A stretch of DNA of 62,844 nt from CAZKWG01 sp964615375 (GTDB lineage: Bacteria > Myxococcota_A > UBA796 > CAZKWG01). The notes beneath the pieces were generated by a model, which did no database searches, was not told the DNA's origin, and saw nothing but the letters and a program-made list of their open reading frames with translations. The position numbers and the translations under genes are program-made. The stretch is taken from assembly GCA_964615375.1 (NCBI GenBank), contig CAZTOW010000055.1, positions 1 through 62,844 on the forward strand, written 5' to 3'. Positions 33,328 to 42,703 of this stretch are shown one piece after another. Numbering within the stretch: the first letter of the stretch is position 1; each line of letters starts with the position of its first letter.

Positions 33328-33840
33328 ATGCTCCGCATCCTACGCCATGAACCTGTCCGTCATACGCTCCCGCAGGTCCAGACGGACTTCTACGTCCCGC
33401 TGGATGTGACCCTCCCCCGCACCCCGGGCCTCGTGCCCATCTACTGGCGCACGGGCGACCTCCAGCGCACCCTCATCGAGGTCGGGCTGGAGCCCGGCTC
33501 TGGGCTCCTGGTGTCGGTCACCGCGACGAACGTGCCGACTACCTGGACCCGGGATGAGCTGCAGCCCCCCGTTCGACAGCCCGGCGAGCAGGGCCGCCCG
33601 GTGATGGACATCGCTCAGCTCCAAGGAGCCTTCACCGATGAACCAGGCCCCGTCCTGCTGTACCTTGGCCCGGACTTTGTCTGGCTCGCGTTCACCGAGG
33701 GCACACCCCACGTCCGCGAGCTGCTGTGCGGTGAGCTGCGCTTCCTCATCGGCGCAGACGACGCCTGGCTGGGGCTGGTGGTCGGGGGGCTGAGTCCGGC
33801 CCAGATGAAGGAGCTCAGGGCGGGGGTCCTGAGCACATAG
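33328..33840 (+). CDS. Probable immunity protein, 170 aa
   Basis: A cytoplasmic alpha/beta protein with no signal peptide, starting 10 bp after the toxin stop with a strong ribosome site (GAGGAGG). That placement and size fit an immunity protein that neutralises the toxin tip. Residues 20-60 (DFYVPLDVTLPRTPGLVPIYW) and 120-150 (LLYLGPDFVWLAFTEG) are beta-rich. No named immunity family was recognised, so the function is inferred from position. Confidence 0.65.
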   Translation: MLRILRHEPVRHTLPQVQTDFYVPLDVTLPRTPGLVPIYWRTGDLQRTLIEVGLEPGSGLLVSVTATNVPTTWTRDELQPPVRQPGEQGRPVMDIAQLQGAFTDEPGPVLLYLGPDFVWLAFTEGTPHVRELLCGELRFLIGADDAWLGLVVGGLSPAQMKELRAGVLST

Positions 33841-33876
33841 TCCCTTCGGAGGGGTGATTTCTGGACACGCGTTCGC

Positions 33877-34536
33877 TCACCCACCCGCGACCAGCTCCAC
33901 CAGCACCACCCTGTACGCCGGCGCATAGCTCACCCTGTACCCCTCCGAGTGATGCACCGCCGGCAGCCCCTGTTCCACCAACGGCGCCGTGAACGCCTCC
34001 CACGCGGCCTTGTCGAAGCCGAGCGGGAGCTCGCCCTGCTCCAGGAGCACGCCGACGACGTCCAGCGCGACCGTGAGCTGGCCCGGCGCTGGCGTCCAGC
34101 GCGCCGCGGTCTCGGCGAAGGCGGTGGCCAGCGCCTCCAGACTCCTCCCCCGCGCCAGCCAGGGCCGCAGGTGGACACGCGCGTGCCCTCGGACCGGGTC
34201 GAGCAGCTCCACATCCACGTCCTCGACGCCGGGCGGCAGCGGGCCGAGCTCGGCGGCTTCGCGCTGGAGCCAGACGAGGGCGTCCCCTTCGCTCACCAGG
34301 TGGCCGGGCCCCATGGCTCGCTGGTGACAGAGCTTGTAGACGTCCTGAGCCTCCATCCGCGGATATCGACGGGCGTGTTGGAGGAGCAGGTCCACCAGAT
34401 CCAGGTACGGCTGGAAGAGGCTCTCCCCGATGAGATCGTCATCGTAGCGCAGAGGATCGCTGGTCCGGCGCCCGGCGCACCCAGCCACCATCGCGGCCCC
34501 CAGCCCCACGAGCGTCTCCCGGCGACTCCACGACAC
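33877..34536 (-). CDS. Tat-type lipoprotein of a conserved unknown family, 219 aa
   Basis: The N-terminus SRRETLVGLGAAMVAGC has a twin-Arg motif and a lipobox ending in Cys20, so the mature protein is probably lipid-anchored outside the inner membrane. The sequence QDVYKLCHQRAMGPGHLV near residues 62-80 is the hallmark of a family of bacterial proteins of unknown role in which QD.YK....AMGP.H is conserved. The rest is alpha/beta with no visible catalytic triad. It is convergent with the toxin/immunity genes and 21 bp downstream of an XRE gene on its own strand. Confidence 0.75.
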   Translation of the reverse strand: MSWSRRETLVGLGAAMVAGCAGRRTSDPLRYDDDLIGESLFQPYLDLVDLLLQHARRYPRMEAQDVYKLCHQRAMGPGHLVSEGDALVWLQREAAELGPLPPGVEDVDVELLDPVRGHARVHLRPWLARGRSLEALATAFAETAARWTPAPGQLTVALDVVGVLLEQGELPLGFDKAAWEAFTAPLVEQGLPAVHHSEGYRVSYAPAYRVVLVELVAGG

Positions 34537-34557
34537 CCCGCACCTCCCGCGCGTCCT

Positions 34558-35088
34558 CTATCCCACGCCCCGGCCCCCCTCCCCCACAATCCCCTCCAGC
34601 GTCACGCCCCCACCCCGCGCGAGCTCCCACAACCTCCGCGCGAATTCCACCCACTGCGCCTTCTGGATCCTGCTGTACGACTCCACCCAGCGCTCGTCCA
34701 TGCAGGCGGGCCGGAGCGCGGGGTGGAGGACGAGGGCGGCGAAGGTCTCGTCGCAGCGGGCGGTGTCGCGGAGCTCGGCGGGGAGCTGGACGCGGAAGCC
34801 GGCGCGGGTGAGGACGAGGTCGGTCTCGTGGCCATAGAGGCGGGCGATGGCGGCGATGAGCTCGAGGGAGGGTGCGCGGACGCGACCGCCGGTCTCCAGC
34901 TTGTGGAGCCGGGTGTAGCTGACGCCGAGGCGGGCGGCGGCGCTCTGGAGGGTGAGGCCGTGGGTGAGCCGCTGCTCGCGCAGCCAGGGCGCGAACTCGG
35001 CGCGCGGTCGCCAGGTCCATGCAGCGCCCTCGGGACCGGCGGGGGCGATGAGGTCTGCGTCGCGGCGAGGGGGCGGGGCGTCGGACAT
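34558..35088 (-). CDS. XRE-family transcriptional regulator, 176 aa
   Basis: HTH_XRE near residues 35-85 (LREQRLTHGLTLQSAAARLG then VSYTRLHKLETGGR). The C-terminal ~80 residues are helical with Trp-rich segments and no known ligand domain. The ATG at 35088 is chosen because the upstream frame is low-complexity and lies beyond the natural domain start. No operator was found by eye. The coding sequence is extremely GC-rich, so the opposite strand also has long open frames that are shadows. Confidence 0.8.
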   Translation of the reverse strand: MSDAPPPRRDADLIAPAGPEGAAWTWRPRAEFAPWLREQRLTHGLTLQSAAARLGVSYTRLHKLETGGRVRAPSLELIAAIARLYGHETDLVLTRAGFRVQLPAELRDTARCDETFAALVLHPALRPACMDERWVESYSRIQKAQWVEFARRLWELARGGGVTLEGIVGEGGRGVG

Positions 35089-35275
35089 GCGGGTCTCCAG
35101 CCCGATCGGGGCGTGAGGCCGAGGATCGCGCGGGCTCGGCGGCGGGTGAAGGGCGCGCTCGAGGGCGCGCGAGGCTGTGCAGGGGGGAGGCCGGTTCCCG
35201 CGGTGCCCTCGCCCACGGGCGGAAGCGCCGATCGGCGAACTGCCCTGGAGCAAGCGCCCATTGTGTAGAATCTGC

Positions 35276-36856
35276 TCAGCCTCCCCTCCCCTCCTCCACG
35301 GCGACGGCCCGGCACTGGAGAAGGGCCGCGGAGCAGCGGATCTCCCAGCGCTCGCCCTCGCCGATCTCGAGGTCGGGGAAGTCGATGGGCTCCTGCCCGA
35401 GGAAGCGCACGCGCAGGGTGTAGACGCCAGGGCGGACCTCGGCGGGGAGCGCGATCTCGCCGCGCGGGGTGAGCAGGCCGGCGCCGAGGGCCTCGCCGGT
35501 GAGCGCGACGGGGACCTTCCGGGCGAACAGGCGGACCGGACCGAGCGCTGGCGGCTCCGCAGAGGGCGGGCTCGCCTCGACGAGGGCGGGCGCGGACTCG
35601 GGGGACACTACGGGTAGGGGCTCGGCGCGCACCCCTACAACCTGTGGCCCCGCGTCCCTCGGGAGAGGCTCGGGGCCGCGGAGACCGAGGGCGAGGACGA
35701 GCAGGCCGATCGCGACCCCCAGACGCGAGGCCCAGACCCGGCGTGGAGGCGGCGGCCGGGAGATGGCGTCCAAGGCGTCTGGCGTGCTCGCCTTCGGACC
35801 GACCGGCGCCCACGCCACCCCCGGCCGAGCCCGCCGCAGCCTCCCTCCCCGCCGGGCGGGGGGCGGTGCCTCGACGGTGGGCGGCGCCTCCGCCCCGACC
35901 TCGACGATCTCCGCGCCCTCCCAGGCGTAGCCGGAGAGCGCCTCAGGCCGGGGGGTCGGCATGCCGGCGACGGCCCGCTGCGCCCAGGGCCTCAGCCCCT
36001 CGCCGCCGAGCTCGCGCGCGAGGGCGAGCGCCCGCTCCCGGAGCTCGGCGGGGGTGGGGCGCCGGGCGGGGTCCACCTCCAGCATGTCCAGCACGAGCGC
36101 GGCGACGAACCCCTCGAGCCGCGTACCCGCCAGCGCCGCGGTGAGCTCGGCCTCCACGTCCACCCGGAAGAGGGCCCAGCCCTCGGGCTCGTAGGGGAGC
36201 CCGCCGTGGAAGGCCCCGGTCAAGGCCCCGAAGAGCACGAGGCCCAGGCTGAAGACGTCGCCGGCGGGCGTCTCGGCGCCCTCCTGTCCGCGGCGTTGGG
36301 TCCGCTCGGGCGCCATGTAGTCTACGGTGCCGACCGGGACGGGCCCACTCTGCACCTCGCGCCCGATGGACGCGGCCCGCGCGATCCCGAAATCCAGCAC
36401 CTTGACCGCGCCGCGCGGGGTGATGGCCAGGTTCCCGGGCTTGAGGTCGCGGTGCAGCAGCCGGAGGGGCTGGCCGTTGGGCCCGGCCTGCGACCAGCCG
36501 GCGTCCAGGGCGTCAGCGACCTCGGCGACGAGCTCCAGGGCGGGGACGACGGGCAGCCGGTCCCCCGACCTCAGGATCTGGTGCAGCGTGAATCCGGGGA
36601 CATACTCCAGGATCAGCGCCGGGCCGTGCTGGGTCTGGATCAGGCTCTGAAGGCGGACGATGGCGGGGTGGTCGAGGCAGGCCAGCAGCCGCGCCTCGTC
36701 CCGGGCCCGCCGCGCGTCGTCGGGGGAGGCGGCCTGGCGCCCGTGGGCGAGCTTGATGGCGACGGGGGTGACGACGGCGGGCCCGAGCTCGCGGGCCAGC
36801 AGCACGCGGCCGAAGCCCCCCTGCCCCAGCTCGCGCTCGACGCGGAAGCGGCGCAT
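35276..36856 (-). CDS. Hanks-type Ser/Thr protein kinase with membrane anchor, 526 aa
   Basis: A canonical eukaryotic-like kinase domain in the first ~285 residues: glycine loop GQGGFGRV at 10-17, VAIK Lys near 34, HRDLKPGN near 133-140, DFG near 154 and APE near 185. A Pro-rich linker precedes one transmembrane segment near 378-394 and a ~130-residue extracytoplasmic tail with two Cys near its end. It starts 3 bp after the stop of the signal-peptide protein 36860-37564 and is coupled to it. This two-gene module mirrors the one at 3-2260. It probably senses envelope state. Substrates unknown. Confidence 0.93.
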   Translation of the reverse strand: MRRFRVERELGQGGFGRVLLARELGPAVVTPVAIKLAHGRQAASPDDARRARDEARLLACLDHPAIVRLQSLIQTQHGPALILEYVPGFTLHQILRSGDRLPVVPALELVAEVADALDAGWSQAGPNGQPLRLLHRDLKPGNLAITPRGAVKVLDFGIARAASIGREVQSGPVPVGTVDYMAPERTQRRGQEGAETPAGDVFSLGLVLFGALTGAFHGGLPYEPEGWALFRVDVEAELTAALAGTRLEGFVAALVLDMLEVDPARRPTPAELRERALALARELGGEGLRPWAQRAVAGMPTPRPEALSGYAWEGAEIVEVGAEAPPTVEAPPPARRGGRLRRARPGVAWAPVGPKASTPDALDAISRPPPPRRVWASRLGVAIGLLVLALGLRGPEPLPRDAGPQVVGVRAEPLPVVSPESAPALVEASPPSAEPPALGPVRLFARKVPVALTGEALGAGLLTPRGEIALPAEVRPGVYTLRVRFLGQEPIDFPDLEIGEGERWEIRCSAALLQCRAVAVEEGRGG

Positions 36857-36859
36857 GGC

Positions 36860-37564
36860 TCACCAGCTCAGCGAGAAATTGGCGCCGACCAGGCCCACGG
36901 CGAGGGCGGCCGAGCCCCCGGCGGCGAGTTGGAGCCCGAGCTGCTGACCGCGATAGCGCTCCTGCTCGGCGTACAACGCGGCGGTGGAGCGCCCCAGGGC
37001 GTCCTCGGCGGCGCGCTCGGCACGCCCGTCCACCCAGCCCGCGGCGACCCAGAGGCCCCCGGCGGCCAGCGAGCTCAGCGCGGCCCCCACGACCAGCGGG
37101 GCGCGACGCGGGGGAGGCTCGGGGGCGGGAGGGAGCGGAGTGGGCACGGCCAGGACCACCACCGGCGACGGGGGTGTAACATCGGTTACAAGCGCGATCC
37201 GCGGTGATGAGAGCTGGTAGAGGCGGGCGACGGGGTGCGTGGGCGGGAAGCTGCGCGCGGGGAGCTGGCCGAGGGGGTCGAGGGCGCGGGCCTCGCTGAA
37301 CAGGCGCACGGCGCGCTCGGTGTCCCGCTGGAGCGCGGCGGAGGCGCCCTGGAGGCGGAGCAGGGCGGCACGCGCCTCGGGCGGTGTGTCGGGACAAGGC
37401 GTGATCTCGTCGGCCTCGCGGAAGAAGTCCTCCGCCCGGAGCTCGTCGAGCGCGCGCCACGCGGCCTCGGCCCGCTCCGTGGGGGGCTCGCAGGCCAGGG
37501 CCGAGGAGGGAGGCCCGAAGACGACGAGGAGCGCGAGGACAGCGGGGAGAACGCGAGGGTGCAT
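36860..37564 (-). CDS. Exported protein with two C-terminal hydrophobic helices, partner of the kinase, 234 aa
   Basis: A signal peptide is visible (hydrophobic residues 5-22, cleavage near ALA-CEP). The mature part has a helical, TPR-like segment (AEAAWRALDELRAEDFFREA, then a LFSEARALDPLG motif near 88-100), a Pro-rich stretch, and two hydrophobic helices near 155-172 and 213-228. The product is envelope-located and directly upstream of the kinase, 3 bp apart. It may present a signal to the kinase tail. The C-terminal half matches the layout of the truncated protein at 3-569. Confidence 0.8.
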   Translation of the reverse strand: MHPRVLPAVLALLVVFGPPSSALACEPPTERAEAAWRALDELRAEDFFREADEITPCPDTPPEARAALLRLQGASAALQRDTERAVRLFSEARALDPLGQLPARSFPPTHPVARLYQLSSPRIALVTDVTPPSPVVVLAVPTPLPPAPEPPPRRAPLVVGAALSSLAAGGLWVAAGWVDGRAERAAEDALGRSTAALYAEQERYRGQQLGLQLAAGGSAALAVGLVGANFSLSW

Positions 37565-37633
37565 CTTGTTCGCTCCGGGACCTTCAGGATAACCTGTTCA
37601 ACATCCACCGTGGCTGAAATTCGCGAGGTCCAC

Positions 37634-39526
37634 ATGCGCATGGTCGCCGCCGCCGCCCTCCTCTCCCTGCTCGGGTGCCGCAGCACCTTCGAGGAGCATG
37701 ATCGCGCCTTGGATCCCGACCAGGATGGCGCCATCGTCACGCTGGACTGCGAATCCGACAACGCCACCCTCTACTACAAGCTGTGGTACAGGGACCTGGA
37801 TCTGGATGGCTACGGTGATCCATCCACACTTGTAGATTCCTGCGAGCCGCCCGACAGCGCCAGCGCCTGGGTCAACGACGGGACGGACTGCAACGACGAA
37901 GATCCGGCCTCGCACGCCCGACGTTCGGGACACCTGGACCTGGACATGGACGGCTTCGGGGCGGGAGAGGTGCTCAGCGTGTGCGACGCGACGACCACGC
38001 TGGCCGAGGTGGACGGGGACTGCGACGACGCGGACGCCCAGGTCAGCCCGGCGGCCGTGGAGGTCTGCGGCAACGTCGTGGACGACAACTGCGACGCGCA
38101 GCCCGACTGCGAGGGGCTGGAGGGGGACGTGGCCGTCACCGAGCGCGGGGCGCGGGTGGCGGGGCTCACGACGGAGGGCCTGGGCGCGGCGCTGGCGAGC
38201 GCGGGCGACCTGGACGGGGACGGGACCGGGGACCTGATCTTCGGCGCGCCGGGCGAGGACGGCGTGGTCTACGCGCTCCTGGGGCCGCTGGGGGCGGAGG
38301 GCGCGGCGACGGAGCTGGCGAACGCCCGGCTGCTCGGCGAGCGCGGGGCGGCGGCGGGCAGCGCGCTGTCCGGCGTGGGGGACATGGACGGCGACGGCTA
38401 CGACGACTTCCTGGTGGGCTCGCCGGAGGCTGGGGAGGGCGGGCGCGCCTACCTCGTGCCGGGGCCGATCCGGGCGGTGTCGGACGCGGGCGAGGACGCG
38501 GCGCTGGAGCTGGGGCGCGACGTGGTGAAGCTGGGCACCGACGAGGCGGCGGTGAGCCTGGGCTGGGCGCTGGCGGGGCCCGGAGATCTGCTCGGCGAGG
38601 ACGGCGTGGCCGACATGGTGGTGGGCGCGCCGGAGGCGGCGGAGGGCGCGGGCGTGGTCTGGATCGCGGCCGGGCCGCTCGGGGAGGATCTGACGGTGGA
38701 GGACGGGGCGGTGCGCGTGGAGGGGCAGGCGTACAGCGGGTTGGGCACCACGATGGCGCGGCTTCAGGACATCGATGGGGACGGTGTACACGAGCTGGCG
38801 CTGGGGGCGCCGGGGTTTGGGGAGGGCGAGATGGCCTCGCCGTGGCGGCGGCCGGATCCGGTGGGGGCGGTGTATATCGTCGGCGCTGTTGAGGAGGGGC
38901 CGGTGGACGAGCTCGCCGACGCGCGGGTCGTGGGGGAGGAGATCGAGAGCGGGTTCGCCAGCGTGCTCGGGGACGTGGGGGACATGGATGGGGATGGGGT
39001 TGGGGATCTGGTGGTGTCGGCGCCGAGGGCGAACTACAGCGCGGGGAAGGTGTGGTTGTTCTCGGGGGAGGTGCTGGCGGAGGGTGGGGATGTCCGGCTG
39101 GAGGACGCGATGGCCGAGATCGAGGGGGAGACCAGAGAGAGCGGTGTTGGGACCTCGCTGACCAGCGCGGGCGACCTGAACATGGACGGGGAGCTGGATC
39201 TGCTGATCGGCGCAGCGTGGACGACGCTGAACCGGCTAGAGAAGGTGGGTGCAGCCACCCTCTGGTACGGCCCGATCGCCGGGAGCTTCTCGTCGGACGC
39301 CGCGGACGCGCTGATCCTGGGCGACGGGGAGTATCAGGGCCAGTTCGGATATGCTGCCGCCGTCACGGCGGATGGGACCGTCGCTATCGGCGCGCCGATG
39401 ACGGACTTCGTGGACGAGGCCGTGATGATCGAAGACCCCTTCGGTGATGGAGCCCTGAGCGCCTGGGGCCGCAGCGACGAGACCTGGGGCGACGGCGCGG
39501 TCTACGTGATCCACGCGGGCTATTGA
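37634..39526 (+). CDS. FG-GAP/MopE-type calcium-repeat lipoprotein, 630 aa
   Basis: A lipobox LLSLLGC at residues 9-15 marks a lipoprotein. Two Asp-rich MopE-like motifs follow (DCNDEDP, then CDDADAQVSPAAVEVCGNVVDDNCD), typical of myxobacterial cell-surface proteins. From about residue 170 there are at least seven FG-GAP/integrin-alpha-like repeats with a DxDGDGxxD calcium loop and VGAP strands, predicting a beta-propeller. The role is probably surface adhesion or matrix binding. The start ATG at 37634 precedes the hydrophobic core directly. The gene is followed 6 bp later by a second protein of the same type, so the two form an operon. Each repeat makes the opposite strand look open. Those frames are shadows. 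Confidence 0.9.
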   Translation: MRMVAAAALLSLLGCRSTFEEHDRALDPDQDGAIVTLDCESDNATLYYKLWYRDLDLDGYGDPSTLVDSCEPPDSASAWVNDGTDCNDEDPASHARRSGHLDLDMDGFGAGEVLSVCDATTTLAEVDGDCDDADAQVSPAAVEVCGNVVDDNCDAQPDCEGLEGDVAVTERGARVAGLTTEGLGAALASAGDLDGDGTGDLIFGAPGEDGVVYALLGPLGAEGAATELANARLLGERGAAAGSALSGVGDMDGDGYDDFLVGSPEAGEGGRAYLVPGPIRAVSDAGEDAALELGRDVVKLGTDEAAVSLGWALAGPGDLLGEDGVADMVVGAPEAAEGAGVVWIAAGPLGEDLTVEDGAVRVEGQAYSGLGTTMARLQDIDGDGVHELALGAPGFGEGEMASPWRRPDPVGAVYIVGAVEEGPVDELADARVVGEEIESGFASVLGDVGDMDGDGVGDLVVSAPRANYSAGKVWLFSGEVLAEGGDVRLEDAMAEIEGETRESGVGTSLTSAGDLNMDGELDLLIGAAWTTLNRLEKVGAATLWYGPIAGSFSSDAADALILGDGEYQGQFGYAAAVTADGTVAIGAPMTDFVDEAVMIEDPFGDGALSAWGRSDETWGDGAVYVIHAGY

Positions 39527-39532
39527 GCGAGC

Positions 39533-41179
39533 ATGGACCTCCGTGCGCGCTGGCCCTGGCTGATGCTCATCGTCGCCTGTCGCGGCGACGGGTGCCGCTG
39601 CCGTGGTCACGGCGAGGAATCCACGCCCGCAGAGAGCAGGTCCGAGACGGGGGAAGACAGCGCCTGCGAGCTGCTGGTCTGGTACGCCGACCTGGACGGC
39701 GACGGCTACGGCGACCCCGGCAGTCCGCTGGAGGCGTGTGCTCAGCCCGATCAGAGCGCAACCAACGATCTCGACTGTGCCGACGCCGATCCCAACACCT
39801 ACCCAGGAGCAACGCCTGTCTGCAACGACCTGGCCGACAACGACTGCGATGCGCTCCCCGACTGCGCCGGAACCGAGGAGGATGGTGGCCTCGACAGCGC
39901 CAGCGCCGTGCTCACGGCCGGAGAGGCCAGCTACCTCGGGATGGGCATGGCCCAGATCGACCTGGACGGCGACGGCGTGCGTGACCTCGTGCTCAGCGAC
40001 CCCTCCTACGAGAGGCCGACGAAAGACGGCGTCTACCTGGTCAAAGGCCCCCTGCGAGCCGAGGCGACCGTAGGAGAGGCCGCCTTCGCACAGGTGGTGT
40101 CGGATCGGGCCTACGCCACCGGCTGGGTATTGCAGGCCGGCGACCTCGACGGCGACGACTACGCCGATCTCGCGCTCGCGCAGGGCTACGAAGGGTTGGA
40201 CGGCGCATGGCTGGCCTACGGCCCCTTCGACGGGGAGGTCTCGCTCGATGACGCCCCGAACGCCTATGTCAGCGTGGAAGATACCTACACCGGGACGCGA
40301 GACATCGAGCCCTGGGTCGGCGACGCGCTGGGCGACGACGGCCAGCCGGATCTGTTCATCCGCCTCACCCGCAACACGAACGGCCACGGCTCCCTCTTCG
40401 CGCTCCAGGGCCCGGTGACCGAGGAGGGCGACCTGGCGGAGATGGCCGAAAGCGTCTTCGGCGTCGGAGAGGACGTGGACCCGATCTCCGAGTTCGCCAT
40501 CGTCGGCGACCTGAACGGCGACGGCCGCGCGGACCTCGTCGCGGACTACGACCTGATGTGCGCGTCCTTCGAGCTACCGGCCGGCAGCTTCACCATGGAC
40601 GAGTTCTGTGACGCTTACCTGTCCGACGAGATGAGTGGCCTGGGCCAGCTCTTCGCCGACGCGGGAGACATCGACGGCGACGGCTACGCGGACGTGATCG
40701 CGGGGGGCACAGACATCTACGACTACAGCGTCCGCGAGAGCCGCGCCCGCATCTACGCCGGTGCCGACCTGAGCGACCTCGCTCCGGGGGGCGCGCTCCC
40801 TGAAGAAGACGGCTACCTCGCTGAGATCGACGACGTCCAGAACGGCGACAACCAGCTCGGCCACGGCATGGCCACCCCCGGCGACCTCGACGGCGACGGC
40901 TACAGCGAGATCCTCGTCACCGCGCCCACCTGGGCCACCCGCAACGACCCCGACGACCACTACGGCGCCGCCTTCCTCTGGTACGGCCCCCTCTCCGGCA
41001 ACTACGACCCCGAGGAGACCGCCGACTGGCGCATCACGTCCGAGGTCCAGGACGCCTGGTTCGGCTTCCGCGCCATCGCCGCCCCCGCCGACGCCCAGAA
41101 CAACGCCACCATACTCATCAGCGCCTGGCCCTTCGAGGGCACCAGCACCGTGTTCCAGTTCACCCCCGGCGGTTTCTGA
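39533..41179 (+). CDS. FG-GAP/MopE-type lipoprotein, paralogue of the preceding gene, 548 aa
   Basis: Lipobox LIVAC at residues 12-16, an Asp-rich MopE-like motif (DCADADPNTYPGATPVCN) near 81-98, then FG-GAP repeats with DLDGDGYGD, QIDLDGDGVRD, DLNGDGRAD, DIDGDGYAD and DLDGDGYSE. The architecture is the same as that of the gene 6 bp upstream but shorter. It is likely surface-exposed and calcium-binding, acting with its neighbour or duplicating its role. No protease or lectin domain was seen. Confidence 0.88.
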   Translation: MDLRARWPWLMLIVACRGDGCRCRGHGEESTPAESRSETGEDSACELLVWYADLDGDGYGDPGSPLEACAQPDQSATNDLDCADADPNTYPGATPVCNDLADNDCDALPDCAGTEEDGGLDSASAVLTAGEASYLGMGMAQIDLDGDGVRDLVLSDPSYERPTKDGVYLVKGPLRAEATVGEAAFAQVVSDRAYATGWVLQAGDLDGDDYADLALAQGYEGLDGAWLAYGPFDGEVSLDDAPNAYVSVEDTYTGTRDIEPWVGDALGDDGQPDLFIRLTRNTNGHGSLFALQGPVTEEGDLAEMAESVFGVGEDVDPISEFAIVGDLNGDGRADLVADYDLMCASFELPAGSFTMDEFCDAYLSDEMSGLGQLFADAGDIDGDGYADVIAGGTDIYDYSVRESRARIYAGADLSDLAPGGALPEEDGYLAEIDDVQNGDNQLGHGMATPGDLDGDGYSEILVTAPTWATRNDPDDHYGAAFLWYGPLSGNYDPEETADWRITSEVQDAWFGFRAIAAPADAQNNATILISAWPFEGTSTVFQFTPGGF

Positions 41180-41205
41180 CACCGTCAACTTCCAGGAGGA
41201 TCCCC

Positions 41206-41724
41206 ATGTCTACGCGCAAGCCCTCTACGACGCGCCCCACCGCTGGCTCTTGGAGCTGGTGTGCCTGGATGGGGCCCGACGTGCCCCCCATCGCGCTCGG
41301 CCGTGATCAGAACGACGCTCTCGAGCGGCTGCGCGCCCGGCTCGTCGCCTTCTACCGGGACGAGGCCGAGACCCCCTGCCCCGACCCTCAGGCTCGCGCC
41401 GAGGCCGAGCTCGTCCACTACCGCTCCAGCGGCTTCCTCTGCTTCCTGTCGCCGGACGAGGCCGCTGGCTTCGCCATCTGGACTCGCATCTCCAACCTCA
41501 GCCCCGACGAGGCCCTCCGCCGCTGGCGCGAGGTCTTCCCCAGCGCCGCCCGCGTCGATCCCCTCCGGCCCGAGCACCCTCCCACCGCCGCCGAGCGCGT
41601 CGCCCGCATCGAGGCCGATCCCCGCTACGAGGTCCTCGGCGCCACCGTCGCCCGCCTCCCCCACACCAGCCCCCGCCGCATGGCCCGGTACAAGGACCTG
41701 GCCGCGCAGCCGACCAGCGGGTGA
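41206..41724 (+). CDS. Hypothetical protein, 172 aa
   Basis: A strong ribosome site (AGGAGG, 7 nt before ATG) supports the start. The protein begins with a Ser/Thr-rich basic leader, then a helical domain (RDQNDALERLRARLVAFYRDE) with two Cys and a second half ending RRMARYKDLAA. No family or catalytic motif recognised. It is 26 bp downstream of the FG-GAP lipoprotein and 30 bp upstream of the nuclease-like gene. Confidence 0.65.
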   Translation: MSTRKPSTTRPTAGSWSWCAWMGPDVPPIALGRDQNDALERLRARLVAFYRDEAETPCPDPQARAEAELVHYRSSGFLCFLSPDEAAGFAIWTRISNLSPDEALRRWREVFPSAARVDPLRPEHPPTAAERVARIEADPRYEVLGATVARLPHTSPRRMARYKDLAAQPTSG

Positions 41725-41754
41725 GGGCGTGGTCGTCTGACCTGAGGAGGCCCC

Positions 41755-42372
41755 ATGTCCCCGGCCGATCTGCACGACGCCCTCCGCGCGCTCTCGAGAC
41801 GTCGCCCCGTCTTCCACAGCGAGGCGGACCTGCAGCACGAGCTCGCCTGGCTGCTGCGCGAGCGCGGCGGGACCGAGGTGCGGCTGGAGCGGCCCTTCTA
41901 CTTCCAAGGCGAACCGATCAACCTGGACCTGCTGCTCACGGTGGGGGGCGCGCGCGTCGGCGTCGAGCTCAAATACTGGAAGCGCGGTCAGAAGTTGACG
42001 GTGCAGGGGGAGCACTTCGTGCTCAAGAACCAGGCCGCGCAGGACATCTCCCGCTACGACTTCTGGTGGGACGTGTCGCGGTTGGAGCGGCTCCGCGCCG
42101 CCGGCGAGATCGCGCGTGGGTACGCGGTCGCGCTCGCCAGCGACCCCAGCTACTGGCGCGAGGGGCGGCCGGACACGGTGGATCGTGCGTTCCGGCTACA
42201 TCAGGGGCGGATGGTGACGGGGACGCTGGCGTGGGCGGGCGCGGGTCCCGGCACGACGCGCGGGCGGGAGGACCCGATCGCGCTGAAGGGCACGTACACG
42301 CTGGACTGGCGCCCCTACGCAGAGCCGGCGGGCAACTATGAGCTGCGGGCGCTGGTGGTGGCGGTGGGGTAA
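41755..42372 (+). CDS. PD-(D/E)XK-type nuclease-like protein, 205 aa
   Basis: The pattern EADLQHELAWLL (Glu on the first helix), then NLDLLLTVGGARVGVELKYWKRG, provides the D...(12-16)...ExK active-site signature of the PD-(D/E)XK nuclease superfamily. The C-terminal half has helices and a SRYDFWWDVSRLERL element. The same fold occurs in stand-alone restriction-like enzymes and defence proteins. Starts at 41755 with GAGG upstream. It is followed by a 101-aa unknown and then a divergent second PD-(D/E)XK-like gene, so it may be a defence gene. Confidence 0.7.
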   Translation: MSPADLHDALRALSRRRPVFHSEADLQHELAWLLRERGGTEVRLERPFYFQGEPINLDLLLTVGGARVGVELKYWKRGQKLTVQGEHFVLKNQAAQDISRYDFWWDVSRLERLRAAGEIARGYAVALASDPSYWREGRPDTVDRAFRLHQGRMVTGTLAWAGAGPGTTRGREDPIALKGTYTLDWRPYAEPAGNYELRALVVAVG

Positions 42373-42394
42373 GACCGCGAGGGAGGACGACGCG

Positions 42395-42700
42395 ATGCCG
42401 GCCTCGCGCCGCTGGACCCTGAACGAGAACCTGAACTACTACGTCTCCACGGGCATCCCCGAGCCAAAGATCCGTCTGGAGCTGCACCTCCGGCGGCTGA
42501 GCGGCGCAGTGGAGGCGGTGGGCACCTTTGACCTCGACCTGGTGGCGCTCTCGCGGCGCGGCGTGGTCACCGCCCGGCAGACGCCGACAGGCGAGGTCTT
42601 CGACGTGAAGATCATGCGCGACCCAGACGGCAGCTATCACCTCGCTGTGCGGCAGGGTGAACGGCTGGCCCTGGGGGCTTATCGGCGTTGGCGCGAGTGA
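42395..42700 (+). CDS. Small hypothetical protein, 101 aa
   Basis: ATG at 42395 with GGGAGG nearby. The sequence is beta-rich (LELHLRRLSGAVEAVGTFDLDLVALSRRG) and ends KIMRDPDGSYHLAVRQGERL..YRRW. It has no transmembrane helix and no known family. It is 22 bp downstream of the nuclease-like gene and likely co-transcribed. Confidence 0.6.
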   Translation: MPASRRWTLNENLNYYVSTGIPEPKIRLELHLRRLSGAVEAVGTFDLDLVALSRRGVVTARQTPTGEVFDVKIMRDPDGSYHLAVRQGERLALGAYRRWRE

Positions 42701-42703
42701 GCC

